Notes: generated by a model not told the origin, from the sequence alone. 5,554 nt of DNA from Nitrospina sp. (GCA_003545625.1 DODH01000014.1:1-5554); one strand, 5' to 3'. Shown: positions 1-5,523, numbered from the stretch's first letter. A program made the numbers and translations.

Positions 1-489
1 CCTCTGTGTAAGCGGGACTGTCAACCGGACACGCAGACCTTCCTTTTTGTCTTCGAGGATATAGTTGATACCCCGGCCCAGAAAAATGGCGTTCTCTTGA
101 GCAACGATCACCTTGATCAGGCGGGAAATCTTTACCACGTAATCATGTTGCATGATGGACCCGGAATGGATCAAAAAATTGATCCAGTTCTCGATGAGGT
201 TCTGCCGATGTTCGTCCAGGGTTTCAATGAAACTGCGACTGAGTTGCTCCCTTCGCGCCAAGTGATCCAGCATGTTGCGCCCATACACTTTCCATCCCAG
301 GGATTTTTCCAGGCCGGGAATAATTTCTTCCTCCCTGCACCCAAAGTCCCGGGCGATGGTCAGAAACGGATGGGGTTTTATTTCCTTAATACCTTTCCCA
401 GCTTTCAGCTCTTGTTTTTTTTGTTCCCATTCCTTGATTTTGTCGGCGATGATTTGCTCGGCAATAGGCTCCGGCAATGTGGTAGTCAT
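1..489 (-). CDS. Cytidylate kinase-like family protein (3' end beyond window)
   Basis: This minus-strand frame is open from an ATG at 489-487 to the window edge, giving 163 codons with no stop, so the C-terminus is missing. The start has a strong ribosome binding site (GGGGGT a few bases upstream). After a charged helical N-terminus (residues 1-38) comes LTIARDFGCREEEI (43-56), matching the ITISREFGSGG-type nucleotide-binding start of cytidylate-kinase-like proteins (Cytidylate_kin2 type). AIFLGRGINYIL (134-145) matches their second conserved block, usually written VIVGRGANYIL or similar. Family members are P-loop NMP-kinase-fold proteins, mostly of unproven substrate; true CMP phosphorylation is not shown here. 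The expected glycine-rich loop is degenerate (GCREEE in place of GSGGRE), so catalysis is uncertain. It lies downstream of the cold shock gene but beyond that gene's terminator, with its own candidate promoter at 703-731. I am sure of the frame and fairly sure of the family. Confidence 0.82.
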   Translation of the reverse strand, partial: MTTTLPEPIAEQIIADKIKEWEQKKQELKAGKGIKEIKPHPFLTIARDFGCREEEIIPGLEKSLGWKVYGRNMLDHLARREQLSRSFIETLDEHRQNLIENWINFLIHSGSIMQHDYVVKISRLIKVIVAQENAIFLGRGINYILEDKKEGLRVRLTVPLTQR

Positions 490-699
490 GGCGACCCCCT
501 GTTTGAAAATAAGGTGGAGGGCTTCTGACCCTGTTTAAATCCGCCTTGGCCGTTTACGACCATGGATACAAAAATCGGAAGGATGTGGTTATCTACGCTC
601 CCGTAATTGTGGCAGAGAATTTGTTTTCTAACCCCTCTTATTTATTTTTTCTCAATTTACTGCCCTATAAAAAAGGCCTAAATGGAAGAAGCAGGCTAA

Positions 700-717
700 A
701 TAAATATAGGTATTTAT
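700..717. repeat. Inverted repeat over the -10 box (possible operator)
   Basis: ATAAATA and TATTTAT form a perfect 7-bp inverted repeat around a 4-nt centre (TAGG). It covers the whole -10 element of the promoter at 703-731, a position where a bound repressor would block RNA polymerase. It is AT-only in its arms, so chance is a real alternative. Confidence 0.3.
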
Positions 718-731
718 GGGGCAAATATCAA
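703..731 (-). promoter_or_regulatory. Sigma70-like promoter for the cytidylate kinase-like gene
   Basis: Read on the minus strand, TTGATA (731-726) and TATATT (708-703) are separated by exactly 17 nt. Each box matches the sigma70 consensus at five of six positions. It lies downstream of the cold shock gene's terminator and points at the kinase-like gene, so it would supply that gene's own transcript with a leader of about 200 nt. The -10 box sits inside the inverted repeat at 700-717. This is inferred from sequence only. Confidence 0.5.
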
Positions 732-768
732 CCATCACACGCCTGGTGGCGGAGGTTTTGCTCCAAAC

Positions 769-801
769 AAAAAAGGCCCGGCCATTTGGCCGAGCCCTTT
801 T
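769..801 (-). terminator. Intrinsic terminator of the cold shock gene
   Basis: On the minus strand, AAAAGGGCTCGGCC, a short AAAT loop and GGCCGGGCC are followed by six T residues. The stem is GC-rich, paired along its length with two G-T wobbles, and ends directly in the T tract, the classical rho-independent form. It starts about 55 nt after the stop codon of the cold shock gene. The plus strand also ends in a short T run (CCCTTTT), so weak two-way termination is possible. Confidence 0.85.
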
Positions 802-856
802 ACGTAAATATGGAACTGACTCCGGCAGAGTCAAAATTCTGCCGGATAGAGGGTTC

Positions 857-1057
857 TTACTTGGGTACTACCTGAGTGGCCTGTGGGCCTTTCTGCCCCA
901 TACCTTCCTCAAACTCGACCGATTGGCCCTCTGTAAGAGTCTTAAAACCGTCCCCTTGAATCTCCGAGAAATGAACAAAAAGATCTTTGCCACTCTCAGA
1001 CTCAATGAATCCATAACCCTTACCTTCGTTAAACCATTTTACTTTTCCTACTGCCAT
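857..1057 (-). CDS. Cold shock protein, CspA family
   Basis: This encodes a 66-aa single cold shock domain, the usual length for CspA-type proteins. These are five-stranded OB-fold proteins that bind single-stranded RNA and DNA and act as RNA chaperones, either under cold stress or constitutively. RNP1 is seen as KGYGFIES (residues 13-20) and RNP2 as LFVHFSEI (26-33); the opening [18 protein letters not shown] is typical. The ATG at 1057-1055 has an AGGAGAG ribosome binding site 8 nt upstream. A strong intrinsic terminator follows at 769-801, so it is probably a single-gene transcript. The upstream gap is long (511 nt to the next gene), in keeping with the long leaders of many csp genes. Which csp paralogue it is, and whether it is cold-induced, cannot be told from the sequence. 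Confidence 0.97.
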   Translation of the reverse strand: MAVGKVKWFNEGKGYGFIESESGKDLFVHFSEIQGDGFKTLTEGQSVEFEEGMGQKGPQATQVVPK

Positions 1058-1568
1058 AATAAATACTCTCCTGCAATTTAACGGAAACGCACTTCCAGAA
1101 AACCTGGATAATGTCTTCCCTGTTTTTTAATTGGGTGGATTGATGCAAGGACTTTCAGAGAACCACTTCGAGAAAAAACCAAACTTCCTTTAGTCTACTA
1201 AACTAAATCGTTTTACACCTTTGCTCTAGCGAGAAAATAGAAGGAACCAACTTACACTGCAAACAAACAACCCTTTTTTACTAGCCCAGTGTAGCATGAA
1301 TATCCGGAATGCGCTATAAAACTTGGCAGAAAAGTTTAAAGTGCTGGAAAAAAGGAGTGCCAGGGGGATTTTAGTTTCCATTTCAGGGGAAATCGGTTAT
1401 ATTATTGGCTAGGATCACTTGTTTAAATGCCTCTTAATCCCTGTTATTTTTCCTCCTGTTAGTTGTTTCTTTCTAAGGGCCCTAAATCTCAATCCTTTTG
1501 AGTTGGTTTGCTTCTCAGGGCAAAATCTTTAAAAAAATTTTATCAACATTAGTGGGTTGGAGTAGAGA
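1058..1568. other. 511-nt divergent intergenic region with probable csp leader
   Basis: No protein-coding gene is supported here. It separates the minus-strand cold shock gene from the plus-strand lipoprotein gene and must carry promoters for both. For the cold shock gene, the best candidate is an extended -10 (TGCTACACT on the minus strand, 1296-1288) without a good -35 box; it would give a leader of about 220 nt. For the lipoprotein gene, a better candidate is at 1375-1403. A separate small RNA cannot be excluded. Confidence 0.4.
1375..1403 (+). promoter_or_regulatory. Candidate sigma70-like promoter for the lipoprotein gene
   Basis: TTTCCA (1375-1380) and TATATT (1398-1403) are spaced by 17 nt and match the consensus at four and five of six positions. 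The start site would be near 1410, leaving a leader of about 160 nt before the lipoprotein ATG. The region is AT-rich, so chance matches are likely and other promoters nearer the gene are possible. Confidence 0.33.
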
Positions 1569-2000
1569 ATGAAGAGTTGGTTGCGTTTGTTTGTTTTTGG
1601 CGTTTTATGTTTTTTGTTTTCGGGTTGTGCCGCAGGAAAGGTTTATATCGCCCAGTCTGAGGATAGCCAGGCCTCCTGTTTGGCGCTTGACAAAGAGCTC
1701 GAACTGGCTCAAGTAAAAATAAAAACTTTGGAAGATACAGATCACACCTTGCAGAACCTGAGAGATTTGGCTCTTGGGGTGACCAGGTTTGCTTTCCCTC
1801 CTCTTCTAATATTGAATACCATATTGCTGGTGTCTGATTCCCATGTGGCCGATATAGCCGAAACCGAAGCCTTGAAAGATAGGCACGATGGCATGGTTAC
1901 AATTTCCAACCAAAAAGACTGTGGCTATAAATATGCCCAGCGTGACACTGCCACCAGCCGTGGCCGGCGAGCCGCCGGTGGCCGTGATATTCTTCCTTAG
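1569..2000 (+). CDS. Small lipoprotein of unknown function
   Basis: This is a 143-aa protein with a lipoprotein signal peptide: MKSWLRLF, a hydrophobic core, then the lipobox LFSGC with the lipidated cysteine at residue 20. Ala at +2 suggests outer-membrane sorting by the Lol rule. Residues 38-68 (LALDKELELAQVKIKTLEDT onward) look like an amphipathic or coiled helix. A second hydrophobic stretch (about 74-89, FAFPPLLILNTILLVS) is followed by SHVADIAETEALKDRHDGMV. Cys37 and Cys118 could form a disulfide. The last 20 residues (RDTATSRGRRAAGGRDILP) are Arg/Gly-rich, encoded by a GC-rich stretch unlike the rest, and may be a recent read-through or frame change. The ATG has GGAG about 7 nt upstream. 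It faces the convergent LuxR-type gene across 43 nt. I do not recognise a named family; the lipoprotein call is firm, the role is unknown. Confidence 0.8.
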   Translation: MKSWLRLFVFGVLCFLFSGCAAGKVYIAQSEDSQASCLALDKELELAQVKIKTLEDTDHTLQNLRDLALGVTRFAFPPLLILNTILLVSDSHVADIAETEALKDRHDGMVTISNQKDCGYKYAQRDTATSRGRRAAGGRDILP

Positions 2001-2043
2001 CTGTGATAACCTCTTCATCACCCTTCATACCCCGAATGGGGTC

Positions 2044-2274
2044 TCACGCTGGGGGAAGCAGGTCTTCGAGGAAAAACGCGGCGAGTTCGGAGCGGCTGGC
2101 CAGGCTGGTTTTCTGATAAATTGATTGCGACTGTTGTTGCACGGTTTTCAGCTTTGTATTGCGCATATCGGCGATTTCTTTCAATGAGAAACCTTTGAGC
2201 AAAAGAAACTCCACCTCTGTTTCGGCCGGAGTCAATTGCCAATGGGCAAACTGGTTTTCGATCTTGACCGACAA
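2044..2274 (-). CDS. LuxR-type helix-turn-helix protein, probably 5'-truncated remnant
   Basis: This encodes a LuxR/FixJ-type DNA-binding domain. LTPAETEVEFLLLKGFSLKEIADMRNT (residues 14-40) matches the conserved LT..E..V..LL..G.S.KEIA pattern, and TVQQQSQSIYQKTSL (44-58) is the recognition helix region followed by SRSELAAFFLEDLL. The only ordinary start is a TTG at 2274-2272 without a properly spaced ribosome binding site. Upstream codons 2319-2275 still read like the family (IRFRDFGETHQLLAGL) but hold no ATG or GTG, and a TAA at 2322-2320 closes the frame. Relatives usually carry more sequence before the domain, so the gene has probably lost its 5' end. A short DNA-binding protein made from TTG cannot be ruled out. 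It is convergent with the lipoprotein gene and divergent from the broken HDOD gene. The domain call is firm; function is doubtful. Confidence 0.65.
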   Translation of the reverse strand: MSVKIENQFAHWQLTPAETEVEFLLLKGFSLKEIADMRNTKLKTVQQQSQSIYQKTSLASRSELAAFFLEDLLPPA

Positions 2275-2416
2275 CCCTGCAAGAAGTTGATGCGTCTCAC
2301 CAAAATCTCTGAACCGAATTTAATAATAGCTTTACTCTAAAAAAAGCATTACCTTGGCACCGGAGATTTTACGCCCCGCCTCATTGCGAAATATTATACT
2401 TTTCTAGCAACTTGCC

Positions 2417-3279
2417 ATGAGAGAACTTATTCTGGAAAAACTGAAGGTGAGCGGATACCTGCCTCCCCTTCCCGATGTGCTCATCGCATTACAGAAGCTG
2501 ATGAATGATCCCGATTGTGATGTAGAAGATGTTCGGCGGCTTATTTCGTCTGATCCTGTTATATCTTCACGAATAATTACCATGGCCAACAGCGTCCTGT
2601 TCGGCGGAGGGCGCGCGACCTGGCACAAAATATTGAGGATGCCATTGTGCGTTTGGGAGTCGGGGCAGTGCTGGAGTTATGTTATACGGTGGAACTTCCC
2701 AATAGCATTAAGGTACCGCAAACATTTGGGAAAACCCGGTATTGGAAGCACGGCCTAGCCGTTGCCATCCTTTCCCGTGAACTGGGAAGCAAAGTCTTAA
2801 CAGATAAAGAAGAGCTGGACTCCTGTTATTTGGCCGGTCTGGTTCATGACATCGGATTATTGGTTTATGATTATCTTGTCCCTGAACAATTCGATCAGTT
2901 TCTAGCAACCACCGATTTTAATGATCCCGATCAGCCTTTGGAAGCGCTGGAAAAAAACTTTTTTGGTATAAGCCGTTCAGAGTTAGGTGCGGCTTACCTG
3001 AAAGAATGGTGGCCAGTTTCGCCGAAAATCGTTGAGGCCACATAGGCTCACGGTGGACCCGGCCTGGAAAAAGATCAAACGCCGAATCTGGCTTGCCTGG
3101 TCAGTACCGCAAACCGGATCGCGAATAAATATGGCTTGGACCATCCTTTTGAAACGGGATTGCACCAGGCCGCTGATGAAAATTATCTAGAAACCCTGAA
3201 AATGTCCAAGCAAGAAATGGACGAACTGGTAGATTGGGCCCAGATCGGTGTTCTCGCCGCAGAATCGGTTCTTGAGTAA
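2417..3279 (+). pseudogene. HDOD-domain signalling protein, broken by frameshift and stop
   Basis: HDOD domains are HD-like folds found in bacterial signalling and regulatory proteins, generally without proven phosphohydrolase activity. The first frame starts at ATG 2417 and gives LPPLPDVLIALQKLM and DPVISSRIITMANSVLFGGG (to about 2611). Near 2600-2617, in a G/GC-rich run, the reading frame moves to the one that continues RDLAQNIEDAIVRLGVGAV, YWKHGLAVAILSREL and LAGLVHDIG (HD pair at 2845-2850). A one-base deletion explains the shift. A TAG at 3043-3045 interrupts the second frame, after which it continues AHGGPGLEKD to LAAESVLE and ends at TAA 3277-3279. Restoring one base gives a 287-aa protein, normal for stand-alone HDOD proteins. 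Two separate lesions favour a true pseudogene over one sequencing error. The ATG has no clear ribosome binding site. Confidence 0.85.
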
Positions 3280-3364
3280 CCAGCGTAACGCTACTCAGCA
3301 ATAATAGCTTTTGCTGGCTGGCACCTGAATTCACAATAGTTTCCTGAAAAATAACTGCCACCAA

Positions 3365-3934
3365 ATGAGTTCCGCTCCCTCTCCGCAACGCGAAGGCCTC
3401 ACCTGGGCCAAAACTTCCCGGTTGATTGCCCTGCCCTTTTGCCCTTCCCGGCTGGAGACCTTTATGAAGGTAAAACGGTTTGAGGATATCTCCATCGATC
3501 AACTCCTTGCAAAAGGCGTTGAGGGGATTCTTCTCGATGCCGATGGCACCCTTGGCCCTCATCATGCCAGAGAATATAACCTTACCGTGATAGACCATGT
3601 TCGCGCCATGCTGGAAAAAGGATTTAAAATAGCCATTTATACCAATGCATGGGAAGACCGGTTTCAACCATTCCAGGAAATGGGGGTAAAAGTTGTCAGC
3701 AACGTACCCGCCAAACCCGACCCGCGTGGATTCCAGATCGCCATGACCGACTTTCTGCAGTTGCAGAACCCCGCCAAGGTGTGCATGATTGGGGACAATT
3801 ATGTAACCGATGGGGGAGCAATCGATGCGGGCATGCACTTCATCCACGTGCGGCCAATAAAAGGAGAAGAACCCTTCCTTCATTCTGCGACCCGGCTCTT
3901 TGCTTATCTTTGCGCCAAATTGTATAACCGGTAA
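3365..3934 (+). CDS. YqeG-like HAD superfamily (subclass IIIA) phosphatase
   Basis: All HAD motifs are visible in this 189-aa protein. Motif I is LLDADGT with nucleophile Asp58 and Asp60; motif II is IYTN (Thr93); motif III is AKPDP (Lys117); motif IV is MIGDNYVTD with Asp144 and Asp149. The layout without a large cap, and the lead-in DISIDQLLAKGVEGILLD, resemble the YqeG family. That family is related to the yeast phosphatidylglycerophosphate phosphatase Gep4, but the bacterial substrate is not settled and I do not assign one. Start choice is uncertain. ATG 3365 has no ribosome binding site, but the extra N-terminus (with LIALPFCPSRLE) has coding-like composition and resembles the family's N-terminal segment. 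ATG 3464 has GGAG 6 nt upstream and would give 156 residues that still hold every motif. The gene follows the broken HDOD gene by 85 nt on the same strand and may once have been co-transcribed with it. Confidence 0.88.
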   Translation: MSSAPSPQREGLTWAKTSRLIALPFCPSRLETFMKVKRFEDISIDQLLAKGVEGILLDADGTLGPHHAREYNLTVIDHVRAMLEKGFKIAIYTNAWEDRFQPFQEMGVKVVSNVPAKPDPRGFQIAMTDFLQLQNPAKVCMIGDNYVTDGGAIDAGMHFIHVRPIKGEEPFLHSATRLFAYLCAKLYNR

Positions 3935-3985
3935 ACTATAAAACAATTCCTTGGGCCAAAACCGGAAATTCCCGCATTAAAAAGG

Positions 3986-4014
3986 TTTACTTCTATCCCC
4001 ATTACAAGAATAAT
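3986..4014 (+). promoter_or_regulatory. Sigma70-like promoter for the 166-aa/55-aa gene pair
   Basis: TTTACT (3986-3991) and AATAAT (4009-4014) are spaced by 17 nt and match the consensus at four and five of six positions. The start site would be near 4021, leaving a 65-nt leader to the ATG at 4086. The leader holds a small stem (GCGCA at 4042-4046 pairing with TGCGC at 4061-4065) a short way before the start codon. This is inferred from sequence only. Confidence 0.4.
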
Positions 4015-4085
4015 AAGCAGAGTTCATACATACACCATCAGGCGCATGGCGATAGTATTTTGCGCTAGTAGCTCAAAATCGAAAT

Positions 4086-4586
4086 ATGGAAATCGAACAG
4101 GTACAGGAATATTGCCGGGAAGCGTTACAGCTTGCCGAGCTTGAGGGAGCCCATGCGAGCCTTTCTTTTCTAATTGGGGAAAAGTTCGGATTAAATTTTC
4201 GCCTGCTCAGAAAAGCCAGGCGAAAGCTTCAATTTCTGTATCCCCACGATGACATGTCGGAAGATCATCCCCTAAGCCTGGGAGGGCGTGCGTTGAATAT
4301 GAGCTATGCCTTGACGGTTCAGGAACATTACAGCGTACCTTTAGAGCAGGTCAAACATTTGGAGTCCCTTCTGGCTAATTTCGCGAAAGCTATCCTCAGC
4401 ACATTCAGCCAGGAGGATATCAAAAACTATCTTGATTCTTCGCCCAGCCTGGGCCTTCGCCCTGACCCCAAAGAAGCAGAGGGTCTGGAAAGCGAGTTTT
4501 CAGCCGATAACCTGTTGTTGGAGGCCGAAGAACTTCTGGCTCTTGAAGATATCAAGAAACTGCTTTTGCAGGAAAAAAGCGGTTAA
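4086..4586 (+). CDS. Hypothetical soluble helical protein
   Basis: This encodes 166 aa with no signal peptide or membrane segment. I do not recognise a family. The N-terminal half is Leu/Ala-rich and helical, with a basic patch FRLLRKARRKLQFLYP (38-53). The middle contains SLGGRALNMSYALTVQEHYSVPLEQVKHLESLLANFAKAIL (64-104). The C-terminal 40 residues are strongly acidic and Leu-rich (LLLEAEELLALEDIKKLLLQ), suggesting an amphipathic helix for protein contact. Codon composition is steady across the frame, no long competing frame overlaps it, and a candidate promoter lies 70-100 nt upstream, so it is probably a real gene. The ATG has no evident ribosome binding site. Its stop is 6 nt before the small membrane protein gene, suggesting one operon and translational coupling. 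Function unknown. Confidence 0.72.
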   Translation: MEIEQVQEYCREALQLAELEGAHASLSFLIGEKFGLNFRLLRKARRKLQFLYPHDDMSEDHPLSLGGRALNMSYALTVQEHYSVPLEQVKHLESLLANFAKAILSTFSQEDIKNYLDSSPSLGLRPDPKEAEGLESEFSADNLLLEAEELLALEDIKKLLLQEKSG

Positions 4587-4592
4587 AAATTT

Positions 4593-4760
4593 ATGGAACC
4601 GGAACCGATCCTAAAAAAGCGCACCCGGCATATTCTGGCATTCCTCATCCTCTGTGCCAGTTCTGTATTGATCCTTTTTACCGGGCCGGGATTCAGCTTC
4701 ATCTGGCAGGTGGTTCTTTCCGGCTTTCTTTTCTTTTTCCTGTTCTGGCTGGTTACTTGA
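4593..4760 (+). CDS. Small two-helix membrane protein (55 aa)
   Basis: This is an ATG-to-TGA frame of 55 codons. A short basic N-terminus (MEPEPILKKRTRH) is followed by two hydrophobic segments (about residues 14-30 and 36-54) joined by a GPG turn. Two closely spaced helices with positive charge at the N-terminus predict both termini on the cytoplasmic side. It starts 6 nt after the stop of the 166-aa gene; no Shine-Dalgarno is close, so coupled translation is likely. Its last 8 bp overlap the end of the convergent minus-strand gene. No family is recognised. The clear membrane pattern argues for a real gene, though a chance frame in a T-rich stretch is possible. Confidence 0.6.
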   Translation: MEPEPILKKRTRHILAFLILCASSVLILFTGPGFSFIWQVVLSGFLFFFLFWLVT

Positions 4761-5319
4761 CAGCAAACCAAATCGTTCCCAATAGAGCCACACCAGCCAG
4801 GGCCAGCGCAGAAATTGCCAGGGCTTTGGATGCAGGCAGATCCTTTTCCAGTTTATCATTGATGGGCTCTATTGCCGACTGAACCGATTTTTTGAGTTCT
4901 TCCTTGATCTCATTCAAAATTTCCATTTTCACAAAGCGGGTGTTTTCCGCCACCAGTTTGTCGAGATCTTCCAGTATTTTTTTGCTGAGTTCCGGGGTAG
5001 CTTTCACCAGTTCTTCCCGCACCGCTTCGAGCCCATCTTCGTTCATGCGCACCATCTTACGGTCGATTTCTTCCATCTTCGTGCGGATGGCTTTTTCCAC
5101 TTTCGGCGCGATGTTTTCTTCGATCCGTTCCATCGAATCGCGCGCATTGGCTAACGACTCGTGCAGGGTCTCCTGAATTTCTTCTTCCAGTGCCTCTTTT
5201 CTGGACTCTACATGTTCTGCGAGAATGTCCAGCCTCTGGCGAATTTCGGACACCGTTCGGAATCCTTCACCGGCTTGCTTTTGTTCTCTTTTAAATTCCG
5301 GGTTGGTTGAATCAGACAT
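4753..5319 (-). CDS. Coiled-coil protein with C-terminal membrane anchor
   Basis: This encodes 188 aa starting at the ATG at 5319-5317, which has AGGGAG 4 nt upstream; a TTG 15 nt further out (5334) is in frame but overlaps the region of that site and is less likely. Residues 1-25 are polar. Residues 26-160 are almost all Glu/Lys/Arg-rich helix with heptad-like Leu/Ile/Met spacing (for example VSEIRQRLDILAEHVESR). A single membrane helix follows at about 166-186 (ALAISALALAGVALLGTIWF) with FAVK at the end, so most of the protein should lie in the cytoplasm as a tail-anchored rod. The pattern recalls DUF883/YqjD-like or apolipoprotein-like membrane-tethered helices, but I see no specific family motif. 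It is convergent with the 55-aa membrane protein gene and overlaps it by 8 bp. Function unknown. Confidence 0.8.
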   Translation of the reverse strand: MSDSTNPEFKREQKQAGEGFRTVSEIRQRLDILAEHVESRKEALEEEIQETLHESLANARDSMERIEENIAPKVEKAIRTKMEEIDRKMVRMNEDGLEAVREELVKATPELSKKILEDLDKLVAENTRFVKMEILNEIKEELKKSVQSAIEPINDKLEKDLPASKALAISALALAGVALLGTIWFAVK

Positions 5320-5342
5320 AATGCTCCCTGCCAACTAAATGG

Positions 5343-5356
5343 CTAAAATATTTTAG
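5343..5356. repeat. 14-bp perfect palindrome upstream of the coiled-coil gene
   Basis: CTAAAATATTTTAG is a perfect 14-bp palindrome about 24 nt upstream of the chosen start codon of the coiled-coil gene. It contains TAAAAT, a possible -10 box on the minus strand, so it could be an operator or part of the promoter. A palindrome of this length is expected by chance about once in three windows of this size in random sequence, more in AT-rich DNA. Confidence 0.3.
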
Positions 5357-5399
5357 AAGGCTCTCTATTTATTCTGTAACTTTCTCTAAGGCAACTCGT

Positions 5400-5420
5400 G
5401 GCCCTTATTTTATAAGAGCC
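5400..5420. repeat. Imperfect inverted repeat (8 of 9 pairs)
   Basis: The arms GGC-C-CTTAT and ATAAG-A-GCC pair with one mismatch around a TTT centre. On the minus strand it contains TATAAA, a possible -10 element pointing to the coiled-coil gene. There is no T tract after either arm, so it is not an intrinsic terminator. It may be an operator-like site or chance. Confidence 0.25.
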
Positions 5421-5460
5421 GCTCATGGCCAAAAAATAATTTTCAGAGATGCTCTTAAGC

Positions 5461-5523
5461 GACCCGTTTTTGGGTCAGCGGTTAACAAAATATGTACATA
5501 GAGAATTATGGACTCAATCCATA
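5461..5523. repeat. Cluster of three short inverted repeats
   Basis: GACCC and GGGTC flank a GTTTTT centre (5461-5476). TATGTACATA is a perfect 10-bp palindrome (5491-5500). TATGGA and TCCATA flank CTCAA (5507-5523). None has a terminator T tract. Together with the dyads at 5343-5356 and 5400-5420 they fill the geneless right end (5335-5554), where I see no other feature and no credible reading frame. Confidence 0.3.

Larger units (their letters stand above)
490..768. other. Intergenic region upstream of the kinase-like gene
   Basis: No credible gene is present. Short frames on both strands here have no ribosome binding sites and no recognisable protein features. The region holds the candidate promoter at 703-731 with its dyad, and otherwise would be the leader of the kinase-like transcript. 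I see no clear riboswitch fold. Confidence 0.5.

Noticed and set aside
97..528. 143-codon plus-strand open frame
   Set aside because: It is antisense to the kinase-like gene, which has conserved motifs and a ribosome binding site; the plus-strand product shows no protein features.
731..766. CGCC-TGGT-GGCG hairpin as part of a riboswitch
   Set aside because: Only a 4-bp stem is clear and no known riboswitch consensus could be traced around it.
546..1081. Overlapping plus-strand open frames of 109 and 121 codons
   Set aside because: They run through the terminator and antisense to the cold shock gene, with no ribosome binding site or family resemblance.
2029..2042. ACCCC-GAAT-GGGGT hairpin between the convergent lipoprotein and LuxR-type genes as a terminator
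   Set aside because: The stem is only 5 bp and neither strand has a T tract after it.
1888..2124. 78-codon plus-strand frame bridging the lipoprotein and LuxR-type genes
   Set aside because: It overlaps two better-supported genes in other frames and has no ribosome binding site.
2393..2400. TATAAT (minus) and TATACT (plus) boxes upstream of the HDOD gene as promoters
   Set aside because: Neither has a convincing -35 box at suitable spacing; the plus-strand one would leave a leader of only about 10 nt.
3296..3316. CAGCAA/TTGCTG stem after the HDOD gene as a terminator
   Set aside because: The 6-bp stem has a 9-nt loop and no T run follows it on either strand.
3101..3946. 281-codon open frame on the minus strand
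   Set aside because: It lies opposite the HAD phosphatase and the end of the HDOD gene, both of which carry clear family motifs on the plus strand. Its translation shows no recognisable domain.
4892..5176. Serine-rich 94-codon plus-strand frame
   Set aside because: It is the complement of the Glu/Lys-rich coiled-coil gene, which commonly creates Ser-rich shadow frames.
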